Part shown: one piece after another, positions 24,593-32,842 of the stretch | How the letters are laid out: each line of letters begins with the position of its first letter | Position numbering within the stretch: the stretch's first letter is position 1 | DNA from: Clostridiales bacterium | GTDB lineage: Bacteria; Bacillota; Clostridia; Christensenellales; Pumilibacteraceae | Length of the DNA: 52,216 nt | NCBI GenBank assembly: GCA_003533505.1 | Contig: DQGD01000011.1 | Location: 1-52,216 of the forward strand | Reading direction: 5' to 3' | Notes under the pieces: model-generated | Databases searched by the model: none | What the model was told of the DNA's origin: nothing | The model's input: only the letters and a program-made list of their open reading frames with translations | Translations under genes and position numbers: made by a program

Positions 24593-26401
24593 ATGAAAAA
24601 CGTAACTGCAAAAGAATTGAGAAAAATGTGGTTCGAGTTCTTCTCGGAGCGCGGTCACGCGGTGATAAGCTCGGCTTCGCTTATTCCCGAAAACGACCCG
24701 ACGGTGCTGTTCACCACCGCAGGCATGCATCCGCTGGTGCCGTACCTGCTCGGAGAAAAGCACCCTGCCGGCAAAAGGCTTTGCGACGTGCAGAAGTGCG
24801 TTCGCACGGGCGACATCGACGAAGTGGGCGACGTCAGCCACTGCACTTTCTTCGAGATGCTGGGCAACTGGTCGCTGGGCGACTACTTCAAGGACGAAAT
24901 GATACCCTGGTCGTATGAGTTTCTGACTTCGCCGAAATACCTCGGAATAGAACCAAATCGCCTTGCCGTTTCGGTGTTTGCCGGCGACAGCGACTGTCCG
25001 CGCGATGAAAAGGGCGCGGCGCTGTGGATTAAGTGCGGCATAAAGCCCGACCACGTTTTCTTCCTGCCGAAAGAGAACAATTGGTGGGGACCTGCCGGCA
25101 TAACCGGTCCCTGCGGCCCCGACACCGAAATGTTTATAGACAACGGTCAGCCCAAGTGCTCCGACGATTGCTCGCCGGCTTGCGACTGCGGCAAGTACCT
25201 CGAAATATGGAACGACGTTTTCATGGAGTACAACAAGACCGCCGACGGCAAGTACGAGCCGCTTAAACAGAAGAACGTCGACACCGGCATGGGCTTAGAG
25301 CGCACGCTGTGCATACTTCAGGGCAAAAAGTCCGTGTACGAAACCGACTTGTTCGCGCCCATTATCTCTGCTATCGAAAAAGTCGGCAGCAAAAAGTACG
25401 GCGAGAGCGACGAGGCTACCAAGGCTATCCGCATAGTCGCAGACCACATCCGCACGTCCGTGTTCATGATAGGCGACGAAAAGGGCGTCGCTTGCTCCAA
25501 CGTCGACCAGGGCTATATACTGAGAAGACTGCTCAGAAGAGCTATCCGCTTTGCCAAAAACCTCGACATCGAGGCAGGTAAGCTTATCGAGGTTGCCGAA
25601 GCCGTCATCGGCGAGTATGCCGACGTCTATCCCGAGCTTATCGAAAACCACGACCGCATAATAAACGAAATCACCATGGAAGAAGCGCGCTTTGAAAAGA
25701 CGCTTCAGGGCGGCATGCGCGAGTTTGAAAAGCTTTGCCATTACCTCGTGGGCGACACCGTCAGCGGTAAAGCCGCGTTCCGCCTCTACGACACCTACGG
25801 CTTCCCCGTGGAAATGACCGTCGAGCTTGCTAAGGAACGCGGACTCAAAGTCAATATCGATGACTTCAACAAGGCTTTTTCCGAGCATCAGGCAAAGAGC
25901 CACGCAGGCGCGGAACAGAAATTCAAGGGCGGTCTTGCCGACAACACCGTCGCCACCGCGCGCCTCCACACCGCAACGCACCTTATGCACCGCGCGCTCA
26001 AGGAAGTCTTAAACGACCCCAACGCCAATCAGAAGGGCAGCAATATCACCGAGGAACGCCTGCGTTTCGACTTCACGTTCCCTCGTGCGCTCACCCCGGA
26101 GGAAATCGCCGAGGTAGAGAAGAAGGTCAACGAGGCAATCAAAGCCGACGTGCCCGTCGTTTGCGAGGAAATGACCGTCGACGAAGCCAAGGCTCAGGGC
26201 GCGACCGGGCTTTTCACCGCCAAGTACGGCGAAAAAGTCAAGGTTTACACCATGGGCAAGTACTCGAAAGAGATTTGCGGCGGTCCTCACGCCGCTCGCA
26301 CCGGCGAGCTCGGTCACTTCCGCATCGTCAAGGAGCAATCCTCGTCCGCAGGCGTGCGCCGTATCAAAGCCGTCCTCGAATACGACGACAACAACAAGTA
26401 G
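24593..26401 (+). CDS. alaS: Alanyl-tRNA synthetase, short form without C-Ala domain
   Basis: 602 residues against the usual 870 or so. The class II catalytic core (TAKELRKMWFEFFSERGH, FTTAGMHPLVPYLLGEKH, GDIDEVGDVSHCTFFEMLGN), the tRNA-recognition region and the editing domain are present: HTATHLMHRAL and CGGPHAARTGELGHF supply the zinc ligands. The protein ends right after the editing domain, at RRIKAVLEYD, so the coiled coil and C-Ala domain that normally support tRNA binding and dimer formation are absent. No frameshifted remainder follows: a terminator begins within ten bases. It is therefore a natural short form rather than a broken gene. The gene has no leader for T-box control. Confidence 0.93.
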   Translation: MKNVTAKELRKMWFEFFSERGHAVISSASLIPENDPTVLFTTAGMHPLVPYLLGEKHPAGKRLCDVQKCVRTGDIDEVGDVSHCTFFEMLGNWSLGDYFKDEMIPWSYEFLTSPKYLGIEPNRLAVSVFAGDSDCPRDEKGAALWIKCGIKPDHVFFLPKENNWWGPAGITGPCGPDTEMFIDNGQPKCSDDCSPACDCGKYLEIWNDVFMEYNKTADGKYEPLKQKNVDTGMGLERTLCILQGKKSVYETDLFAPIISAIEKVGSKKYGESDEATKAIRIVADHIRTSVFMIGDEKGVACSNVDQGYILRRLLRRAIRFAKNLDIEAGKLIEVAEAVIGEYADVYPELIENHDRIINEITMEEARFEKTLQGGMREFEKLCHYLVGDTVSGKAAFRLYDTYGFPVEMTVELAKERGLKVNIDDFNKAFSEHQAKSHAGAEQKFKGGLADNTVATARLHTATHLMHRALKEVLNDPNANQKGSNITEERLRFDFTFPRALTPEEIAEVEKKVNEAIKADVPVVCEEMTVDEAKAQGATGLFTAKYGEKVKVYTMGKYSKEICGGPHAARTGELGHFRIVKEQSSSAGVRRIKAVLEYDDNNK

Positions 26402-26409
26402 TCTTTTAA

Positions 26410-26446
26410 TGCAAAAGTCGCGTGTTCCCGTCATGCGGCTTTTTGC
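26410..26446 (+). terminator. Terminator after alaS
   Basis: GCAAAAGTCGCGTG pairs with CATGCGGCTTTTTGC, with T bases in the right arm. It directly follows the alaS stop. Confidence 0.75.
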
Positions 26447-26525
26447 GTTGATGGGGAATAATAAGGATAATTATTTGTTTCGAGCAGGGGATACTTACGG
26501 TCGCGGAAAACCGCTCAGCCCTGTC

Positions 26526-26593
26526 GCAATCATAGATTGCTCCCGAGATTTCTAAAAACAATTCAGTGAATTGTTTTTACGGTGCTACGCACC
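26526..26593. repeat. Cluster of three short hairpins
   Basis: Three inverted repeats in a row: GCAATC-ATA-GATTGC (26526-26540), a 27-base near-perfect palindrome TAAAAACAATTCA-G-TGAATTGTTTTTA (26553-26579), and GGTG-CTACG-CACC (26581-26593). It belongs to the gene-free stretch 26447-26864, which otherwise holds only dispersed repeats. Part of it, read on the minus strand, looks like another inverted repeat unit (CGTCATACCGGGCGCGACG). Confidence 0.7.
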
Positions 26594-26654
26594 GCCGCGT
26601 CGCGCCCGGTATGACGATGTAAAAGTAAGGCTTCCCGATCTATTTTAAAATAAT

Positions 26655-26733
26655 AACGCGAACCTTTCATTTTCCCTCGTCATCCTGAGCGCGTAGCGCG
26701 TGAGGATCCCCTACATAGAACAAGTAATTATCC
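26655..26733. repeat. Dispersed hairpin repeat, copy
   Basis: Starts AACGCGAACC, continues to CCTCGTCATCCTGAGCGCG, a short hairpin, GAGGATCCCCTACATAGAAC and ends near AATTATCC. Flanks match the units at 1-81 and 5326-5422. Confidence 0.75.
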
Positions 26734-26755
26734 TTATAAAAAGTCAAATAAAAGC

Positions 26756-26838
26756 AATGCGAACTTTCCGTCTTACCTCGTCATTCAGAGCGTGGCTGTA
26801 CGCCACGCGTGGAATCCCCGACGTGGAACGACTAATCC
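26756..26838. repeat. Dispersed hairpin repeat, copy next to a start codon
   Basis: Starts AATGCGAACTTTCCGTC, continues ACCTCGTCATTC, hairpin GCGTGGC-TGTAC-GCCACGC, then GGAATCCCCGACGTGGAACG. It ends only 27 bases before the ATG at 26865, so it may lie in the 5' leader of that gene. Confidence 0.75.
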
Positions 26839-26864
26839 ACCCGCATATAAAAGGAGAAGAACAC

Positions 26865-27563
26865 ATGCAGTACGAAAAATTCGGTAATAAAATAGTGGTG
26901 AGAATAGACCGTGGTGAGGAAATTGTCGACAAACTCAAAGAAGTCGCGACAAAGGAAAACGTGCGCCTTGCCGAAATAACCGCGATAGGCGCGGTGCGCG
27001 AGTTTACGGTGGGCGCGTTCGACTTCAACGAGAAGAAATATGCCTCACATTCGTTCACCGGTTGCTACGAAATCGTGTCGCTACTGGGCAATGTAAACAC
27101 CCTCGGCGGCGAGTTCTACTGCCACCTGCACATGAGCGCGGCAGGTGCGGACGGCGCGGCGGTGGGCGGTCACCTTAACCGCGCGATCGTCGGCGCGACC
27201 TGCGAACTGTTTATGACCGTTATAGACGGCGAAGTCGACCGAAAATTCGACGAAGGCGTGGGGCTTAACCTCTTCGAGTTTAAGAAAAACGCCGCGTTCG
27301 GAGGCGAGTTGACCTTTATCGAGGCGAGTAACCGAGTGTACGCCGTGAATAAATCGGGCGAAACGCTTGCCGAAATCACGTTCCCAGACAGCGGCGACGA
27401 CAAATGCGAAATCACGCGCACCTATGTAGCCGATTCGCTGCGCGGTCAGGGCGTCGCCGGTAAACTGATGGAACGCGCAGTAAAAGTAATCGCTTCGCGT
27501 TCGCGCACCCCGATTCCCGTCTGCTCCTACGCTGTATCCTGGCTCGAAAAACACGGCAAGTAA
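26865..27563 (+). CDS. PPC/DUF296 domain fused to NATD1-like acetyltransferase
   Basis: 232 residues. The start at 26865 follows an AAGGAGAAG site; earlier in-frame codons run through the dispersed repeat and are not used. Residues about 1-140 form a PPC (DUF296) domain with its metal-type histidines (GGEFYCHLHMSAAG and GGHLNRAIVGATCE). The last 75 residues are a small GNAT of the YjdJ/NATD1 type: RVYAVNKSGETLAEITF, TYVADSLRGQGVAGKLME with the acetyl-CoA loop, and VCSYAVSWLEKH. Each domain is usually a separate protein, so the fusion is unusual. PPC domains alone occur in DNA-binding and other proteins; the substrate here is unknown. Confidence 0.85.
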   Translation: MQYEKFGNKIVVRIDRGEEIVDKLKEVATKENVRLAEITAIGAVREFTVGAFDFNEKKYASHSFTGCYEIVSLLGNVNTLGGEFYCHLHMSAAGADGAAVGGHLNRAIVGATCELFMTVIDGEVDRKFDEGVGLNLFEFKKNAAFGGELTFIEASNRVYAVNKSGETLAEITFPDSGDDKCEITRTYVADSLRGQGVAGKLMERAVKVIASRSRTPIPVCSYAVSWLEKHGK

Positions 27564-27597
27564 TTTATTAATATCTGTATTATATGTTGTTAAATAC

Positions 27598-27626
27598 TTG
27601 ACTTTATTTTATAGATGGAGTAGAAT
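27598..27626 (+). promoter_or_regulatory. Promoter of the second lipoprotein gene
   Basis: TTGACT (27598-27603), 17-bp spacer, TAGAAT (27621-27626). The first eleven bases TTGACTTTATT are identical to the promoter at 468, which also drives a lipoprotein gene. Confidence 0.75.
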
Positions 27627-27657
27627 GCGAGTATAGTAAATTAAAGGAGAAATGCGA

Positions 27658-28257
27658 ATGAAAAGAATTAAGAAAATCGTTTGCGTATTGCTGGCGATTA
27701 TGTGCGTGTGTGTGCTTTGCTCGTGCAGGGCAAAGAAAGAATATCCGCTTTACGAGGATTTCACGTTTGTGAAGGAGGAGTACGTATCCGGGTTCGGAAC
27801 CGGCATGCATGTCGAAGTCAATAGAATAAACGGTTGCTCATACAAGAGCGTTACTACTTATTACAGACAAAAAGATGATCAGGCTTCCGTCGACAAAATC
27901 CGGAAATATATAGTAAGTAAAGGGCGTAATCCGCAAAACGAACCGTTGACGCAAGAAGAAATCGACAAAATGGTCGAAACGGCTAATTTATATACCGGCG
28001 GATTGCTGGGCATGGATTTTGAATATAACGAAGACAAGAAAATTGCAAAAACGAAAACGATTCAACTGCAATTAGCCGTTAAGTACGGTAACGATACTGT
28101 GAGATTTAAATCCGACGACGAAGCGTTTGTCGAACTTGTGGATTGCTTTGAGTTGTATGAAATAATGTTTATGTATGAGTATAAGAACAAAACGTGTGTT
28201 ATGGATTACAGCGTCGACACCGGCGAATACAGCGTTGTCCAAACAGGTTTGAAATAA
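27658..28257 (+). CDS. Small lipoprotein of unknown function
   Basis: 199 residues from the ATG at 27658, chosen because it is eight bases from an AAAGGAGA site; the ATG at 27652 is too close. The signal peptide is MKRIKKIV plus a Cys-rich hydrophobic stretch and a lipobox LCSC with the lipidated Cys at 23. The mature part has no motif that I recognise. Codon use is more AT-rich than in the neighbours, suggesting recent acquisition or weak expression selection. It is flanked by its own promoter and a terminator, so it is a single-gene unit. Confidence 0.75.
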   Translation: MKRIKKIVCVLLAIMCVCVLCSCRAKKEYPLYEDFTFVKEEYVSGFGTGMHVEVNRINGCSYKSVTTYYRQKDDQASVDKIRKYIVSKGRNPQNEPLTQEEIDKMVETANLYTGGLLGMDFEYNEDKKIAKTKTIQLQLAVKYGNDTVRFKSDDEAFVELVDCFELYEIMFMYEYKNKTCVMDYSVDTGEYSVVQTGLK

Positions 28258-28273
28258 ATATATACAGTTGAAA

Positions 28274-28310
28274 AAAGAAGCTCGCGATTGATTTTCGCGA
28301 GCTCTTTTCT
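28274..28310. terminator. Bidirectional terminator
   Basis: AGCTCGCGA (28279-28287) and TCGCGAGCT (28295-28303) with an A-run on the left and TTTTCTT on the right. It separates the lipoprotein gene from the converging leuS. Confidence 0.8.
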
Positions 28311-28335
28311 TATTCCTTATTATATACCGCCGAGG

Positions 28336-30747
28336 TTAAATCACGAGGTTGACGAGGCGGCCTTTGATGACGATTACCTTTTTGACGGGAGTGCCGGCGA
28401 GGAGTTCGACGACTTTCGGGTCGGAGAGCGCGACTTTCTCTATCTCGGCGTTATCGGCAGAGCTGGGCACCATAATCTTGGTTTTCACGCGGCTGTTGAA
28501 CTGCACGGCGAGTTCGATTTCGTCCTTGACGAGCTTGCTCTCGTCGCAAACGGGGTAGCGGCAGAGGAAAACCGACTGCTCTTTACCGCCGCGAGCGTGG
28601 TAAAGCTCCTCGGAAATGTGCGGCACGAACGGCGCGAGTATGAGCACGAGCGCGTCCGCAGCCTTTTCCATAAGCTCTTTTTTCGCCGCGCCGTCTACCT
28701 TGTACATGACGTTGACGAGCTCCATTATTCTTGCGATAGCGGTGTTGAACGAAAACGCCTCCATGTCCGCGGTCACGTTCTTGACGCAGTAATTGAGCGC
28801 GTATTCGAGCTCCTTACCTGCCTTGTCGTCGCCTCCGTCCGCGTGCTCATTGGTCACGATTCGCTCCACACGGTCAAGGAATTTCGCGACCGACTTGATG
28901 CCGTCGTCGTTCCAGGGACCGCCCTCCATGTACGAGAAACCGAACATAAGGTAGAGGCGGAATGTGTCCGAGCCGTACTCGGAAACGTACTTGTCGGGGT
29001 TGATGATATTGCCCTTGCTCTTGCTCATGCGCGTGCCGTCGGGACCCAAAATAACGCCCTGATGCACCAACGACTTAAACGGCTCGTCGAAGTGGATATA
29101 GTCCATGTCGCGCAAAGCCTTTGTGACAAATCGCGAGTAGAGAAGATGCATGCAGGCGTGTTCCGCGCCGCCGACGTACTTGTCGACGGGCAGCATCTTG
29201 TCGATGTACTCGCCGTCGAACGGCGCAGTCGCGTTGTGCGCGTCGGGATAGCGCAGGAAGTACCAGCTCGAGCAAACGAACGTGTCGAGCGTGTCGGGGT
29301 CGCGGCGAGCCGGTCTGCCGCACACGGGGCAGGTCACGTTCATAAACTCGTCGCACTTGCCGAGCGGCGACTTGCCGTCGGGAGTGAAGTTGACGTTGTA
29401 GGGGAGCTCGACGGGCAAATCCTTTTCGGGAACGGGCACCGCGCCGCAGTGCTCGCAGTGAATGACGGGGATAGGCGCGCCCCAATAGCGCTGACGGGAA
29501 ACCGACCAATCGCGCAGGCGGTAATTGACCTTCAGCTTGCCCTTGCCGTCCTTTTCGAGCCTTGCCGTAATCGCCTTTTTGGCTTCTTCGCTGCTCATGC
29601 CGTCGAAGCCGGGGGTGTTGCACACATAGCCGTACTCCTCGCAGGGCATGGGGTGCTCGGCGCCGTCGCGGTATTCGATGACGCGCTTAATCGGTAAGTC
29701 GTATTTAGTCGCGAACTCGTAGTCGCGCTTGTCGCCGCAAGGCACGCCCATGACGATACCCGTGCCGTAGGTGGAGAGAACGTAGTCGGCAATCCACACG
29801 GGCACGCGCTCGCCGTTAAGCGGATTTATCGCGTAAGCCCCGGTGAAAACGCCCGACTTTTCCTTGACGGTGGACTGACGCTCGATGTCGCTGAGCTTAG
29901 CCGTAGCCGCCTTGTACGCCTCGACCGCAGCCTTTTGCCCGGCAGAAGTGATTTCGTTAATCCAGGGGTGCTCGGGAGCGAAAACGATAAACGAAACGCC
30001 GCCCAGAGTGTCGGGGCGAGTGGTGAACACGCGGAAAGAGCGACCGTTTTCCAGCGTAAACTCGACCTCCGCGCCCTCGGACTTGCCAATCCAATTCCGT
30101 TGCATCAGCTTAGTCTTTTCCGGCCAGTCGAGCTTGTCGAGACCGGAGAGAAGCTCCTCGGCGTAATCGGTGATTTTGAAGAACCACTGCGTCATTTCCT
30201 TTCTGACGATTTCGGTACCGCAGCGCTCGCACTTGCCGTCGACGACCTGCTCGTTGGCAATCACGGTGTTGCAGGACGAGCACCAATTGACGGGCGACAG
30301 CTTCTGATAGGCGAGTCCCTTTTTATAGAGTTGCAGGAAAATCCACTGAGTCCACTTGTAGTACTCGGGCGAGCAGGTGTAAAGCTCCTCGCTCCAATCG
30401 AACATCGCGCCCATGTTTTTGAGCTGACCTTCCATGGTCTTTATGTTCTTTTCGGTGCTGTCTTTGGGGTGAATACCCGTCTTTATAGCGTAATTCTCGG
30501 CAGGCAGTCCGAACGCGTCGAAGCCCATCGGCTGGAAAACCGAGTAGCCCTGCATGCGCTTGAACCGCGCGAACGAATCGGTGGGACCGTAGTTATACCA
30601 ATGCCCGAGGTGCAGATTCGCACCCGAGGGGTAGGAAAACATCTCGAGAACGTAGTATTTCTTGTCCGCGTCCTCGCGGTGAAAGGTGTGCAAACCTTCC
30701 TTTTCCCAAATATCGTTCCACTTTTTTTCGATTGCTTTGTAATCCAT
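28336..30747 (-). CDS. leuS: Leucyl-tRNA synthetase
   Basis: 803 residues from the ATG at 30747. The more upstream ATG at 30780 overlaps the -10 box of the promoter, so it cannot be on the transcript; a GGAG site lies before 30747. Class I motifs are GHWYNYG (HIGH-type) and RMSKSKGN (KMSKS). The CP1 editing domain is present (TRPDTLGGVSF, YGTGIVMGVPCGDKRD). Zinc-type cysteines occur at CEHCGAVP and CPVCGRP. The C-terminal domain ends in VIVIKGRLVNLVI. Single gene with its own promoter; no T-box is possible in the short leader. Confidence 0.97.
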   Translation of the reverse strand: MDYKAIEKKWNDIWEKEGLHTFHREDADKKYYVLEMFSYPSGANLHLGHWYNYGPTDSFARFKRMQGYSVFQPMGFDAFGLPAENYAIKTGIHPKDSTEKNIKTMEGQLKNMGAMFDWSEELYTCSPEYYKWTQWIFLQLYKKGLAYQKLSPVNWCSSCNTVIANEQVVDGKCERCGTEIVRKEMTQWFFKITDYAEELLSGLDKLDWPEKTKLMQRNWIGKSEGAEVEFTLENGRSFRVFTTRPDTLGGVSFIVFAPEHPWINEITSAGQKAAVEAYKAATAKLSDIERQSTVKEKSGVFTGAYAINPLNGERVPVWIADYVLSTYGTGIVMGVPCGDKRDYEFATKYDLPIKRVIEYRDGAEHPMPCEEYGYVCNTPGFDGMSSEEAKKAITARLEKDGKGKLKVNYRLRDWSVSRQRYWGAPIPVIHCEHCGAVPVPEKDLPVELPYNVNFTPDGKSPLGKCDEFMNVTCPVCGRPARRDPDTLDTFVCSSWYFLRYPDAHNATAPFDGEYIDKMLPVDKYVGGAEHACMHLLYSRFVTKALRDMDYIHFDEPFKSLVHQGVILGPDGTRMSKSKGNIINPDKYVSEYGSDTFRLYLMFGFSYMEGGPWNDDGIKSVAKFLDRVERIVTNEHADGGDDKAGKELEYALNYCVKNVTADMEAFSFNTAIARIMELVNVMYKVDGAAKKELMEKAADALVLILAPFVPHISEELYHARGGKEQSVFLCRYPVCDESKLVKDEIELAVQFNSRVKTKIMVPSSADNAEIEKVALSDPKVVELLAGTPVKKVIVIKGRLVNLVI

Positions 30748-30778
30748 TATAATGCTCGCTCCGTATAAACTTCTTTTC

Positions 30779-30808
30779 ATTATATAACGCGCGCGCCGTC
30801 GTTGTCAA
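30779..30808 (-). promoter_or_regulatory. Promoter of leuS
   Basis: On the minus strand TTGACA (30808-30803), an 18-bp GC-rich spacer, TATAAT (30784-30779). It fixes the leuS start downstream at 30747. Confidence 0.85.
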
Positions 30809-30811
30809 GAA

Positions 30812-30852
30812 AATCGCCGAGAGGCAAGCAATTTTGCCTTTGCCTTCGGCTT
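30812..30852 (-). terminator. Possible terminator of the AraC-type gene
   Basis: On the minus strand GCCGAAGGCAA pairs with TTGCCTCTCGGC with small mismatches, followed by GATTTTC. It lies between the AraC-type gene and the leuS promoter. Confidence 0.5.
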
Positions 30853-30885
30853 TTATCCGCTTCAATCCGCGCCCGTATCGGTTTT

Positions 30886-31812
30886 TTACAGCACGTCGTC
30901 GACCTTGATTGACCGCGCGTATTCCGACAACGTCATTTCCGTGCTCTTTTTGAACTGCCGCGAAAAATAGTGCAGCGACGAATACCCAAGCCTGTACGCG
31001 ATTTCCGTGAACGTATAGCGATTGTAGCTTATCAGTTTTTTCGCCTCGTCGATTTTAAGCGAAGAGAAGTACTGCATAATCGTCTGCCCCGTGCCCTTTT
31101 TGAACACGGACTTGACGTAGGTTTTGGAGAAGAACATGGCGTTCGCCACGCCATCGATGGTAATCGTGCCGTAGGTGTTCTCGGCAAGGTACGCCTTTAT
31201 GCGCTCGACGAGTTCGCCGGCATTCTTCGCCTGCCGCTCTTTGGGCTCGCCGCCGCTTTCAGTTTTCCCGTCGGCTGCAAACCGTCTGCGGCACAGCAAG
31301 ATCAGCAGCTGCTCGACGTAAAGCTTGATAAGCTGCTCGCCGCCGAACGGCGCGTCGGGGGAGCGGTGCATCTTGTTGAGATAAACGTCGTTGAGCTTGT
31401 CGGTAAACGCGTCGCTGCTTTCCCTGACAATCTTGTTGAGCAGCGATTTTTCCGCCTCGCCCAGCGTGAGCCGCGCGTCCTCGAGCACGCTCATCGCCGC
31501 GCTGTCGCAGCCGAAAGACACGATGACGGAGTTTGCGAACTGCTCGTCGGTGCGGATATTGTGATATTCCCCGGGCTTGTGAAAATAACACTCGCCCTGA
31601 GTGAGCACGAGCGTCTTGTCGCCTGCGGTAATTTCCGCCGCGCCCGAATCGATGTACACCAGCTCCCAGAAATCGTGCCGCTCGCCCTTGAAAGCGAACT
31701 TCTGACCGTAGCGGAAATAGTGTACCGTGTACAGGCACCTGACGTTTATCGGCGAAGAGGGCACGGTTTTTTTGTAGGGCGTAAGCTCTATTGCGGTTTT
31801 ATCGGTTTTCAT
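30886..31812 (-). CDS. AraC-family transcriptional regulator
   Basis: 308 residues. The N-terminal half is a cupin-like sugar-sensing domain (HDFWELVYIDSG, LTQGECYFHKPGEYHNI). The C-terminal hundred residues hold two helix-turn-helix motifs: TIDGVANAMFFSKTYVKSVF and FTEIAYRLGYSSLHYFSRQF, the latter being the AraC signature. It is divergent from the PIG-L and SIS genes with a shared 150-base intergenic space. That suggests it controls them in response to a sugar or amino sugar; this is inferred from position. Confidence 0.92.
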   Translation of the reverse strand: MKTDKTAIELTPYKKTVPSSPINVRCLYTVHYFRYGQKFAFKGERHDFWELVYIDSGAAEITAGDKTLVLTQGECYFHKPGEYHNIRTDEQFANSVIVSFGCDSAAMSVLEDARLTLGEAEKSLLNKIVRESSDAFTDKLNDVYLNKMHRSPDAPFGGEQLIKLYVEQLLILLCRRRFAADGKTESGGEPKERQAKNAGELVERIKAYLAENTYGTITIDGVANAMFFSKTYVKSVFKKGTGQTIMQYFSSLKIDEAKKLISYNRYTFTEIAYRLGYSSLHYFSRQFKKSTEMTLSEYARSIKVDDVL

Positions 31813-31959
31813 AATGAGTAAAGTATATCATACGCGCGGATTTTTGGCAAGCGTAACTGTCCTTTTGTGCAAATTTTGTATTCTATTGTTACACCGATTA
31901 GGGCAGAGTACGGTATATAATTAGAGTGAAAAAAGCAAAGCGGACGGGAGGATAAGCGA

Positions 31960-32811
31960 TTGGTCATGAAGCTTAACAACGAAAACGCGACGGTATTTTT
32001 CCCCGACGGAAACGAGGAGCTCGGGCGCACGACGCACCTTGCGATTTCGGCGCACCACGACGACATCGAGCTTATGGCGATGCACGGAGTGCTGGAATGC
32101 TTCGGGAAAAAGGACAAGTGGTTTACGGGCGTAGTCGTCACCGACGGAGCCGGCAGTCCGCGCAACGGGCTGTACGCGGACTACACGGACGAGGAAATGA
32201 AAGCCGTGCGCGTCGTCGAGCAGGAAAAAGCGGCGTTCGTGGGCGAATACGCGGCGCAACTGATGCTCGGATACACCTCGGCTTCGGTCAAGGACGGAAA
32301 GAACGAGGCGGTTATCGCCGACCTTATGCGCGTCATCGAGGAAACCCGACCCGAAATCATCTACACGCACAATCCCGCCGACAAGCACGACACGCACTGC
32401 GCGGTTGCGCTGAGAGTGATAGAAGCAATCCGCAGATTGCCGAAGGAGCTCAGACCGAAGAAGCTGTACGGCTGCGAAGTGTGGCGCGACCTCGATTGGG
32501 TAGTCGACGACGAAAAGACGGTGTTCGACGTGAGCGCGCACCCCAACGTTTCGGCGGCGCTCATCAGCGTGTTCGATTCGCAGATTTGCGGCGGCAAGCG
32601 CTATGACCTTGCGGCGCAGTCGAGGAGAATCGCCAACGCCACTTACTACGCAAGCCACGGCGTGGACGAGGCGAACGCGCTCAACTACGGCGTAGACATG
32701 ACCGAGCTTATTGCGGACAAAACCGACGAAAGCCCGTTCGAGTTTATCGCGCGCTATATCGATTCGTTCCGCGCGGACGTAGAGAACCGCCTGAAAAGGC
32801 TGAGTAAGTAA
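31960..32811 (+). CDS. PIG-L/LmbE family deacetylase, probably amino sugar
   Basis: 283 residues of the PIG-L zinc deacetylase family (GlcNAc derivative deacetylases). The metal site is seen as AISAHHDDIELM (usual H-P-D-D-E has one His in place of Pro) and THNPADKHDTH. The start is taken as TTG at 31960, eight bases after GGAGG; the ATG at 31966 is 14 bases away and is the alternative. The -10 TATAAT at 31916-31921 has no good -35, which fits activation by the divergent AraC-type protein. The next gene, a SIS isomerase/deaminase, suggests a path N-acetyl sugar to amino sugar to ketose. Confidence 0.88.
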   Translation: MVMKLNNENATVFFPDGNEELGRTTHLAISAHHDDIELMAMHGVLECFGKKDKWFTGVVVTDGAGSPRNGLYADYTDEEMKAVRVVEQEKAAFVGEYAAQLMLGYTSASVKDGKNEAVIADLMRVIEETRPEIIYTHNPADKHDTHCAVALRVIEAIRRLPKELRPKKLYGCEVWRDLDWVVDDEKTVFDVSAHPNVSAALISVFDSQICGGKRYDLAAQSRRIANATYYASHGVDEANALNYGVDMTELIADKTDESPFEFIARYIDSFRADVENRLKRLSK

Positions 32812-32842
32812 ACGAAATAAAACCCACGGGAGGCGTTTTACG

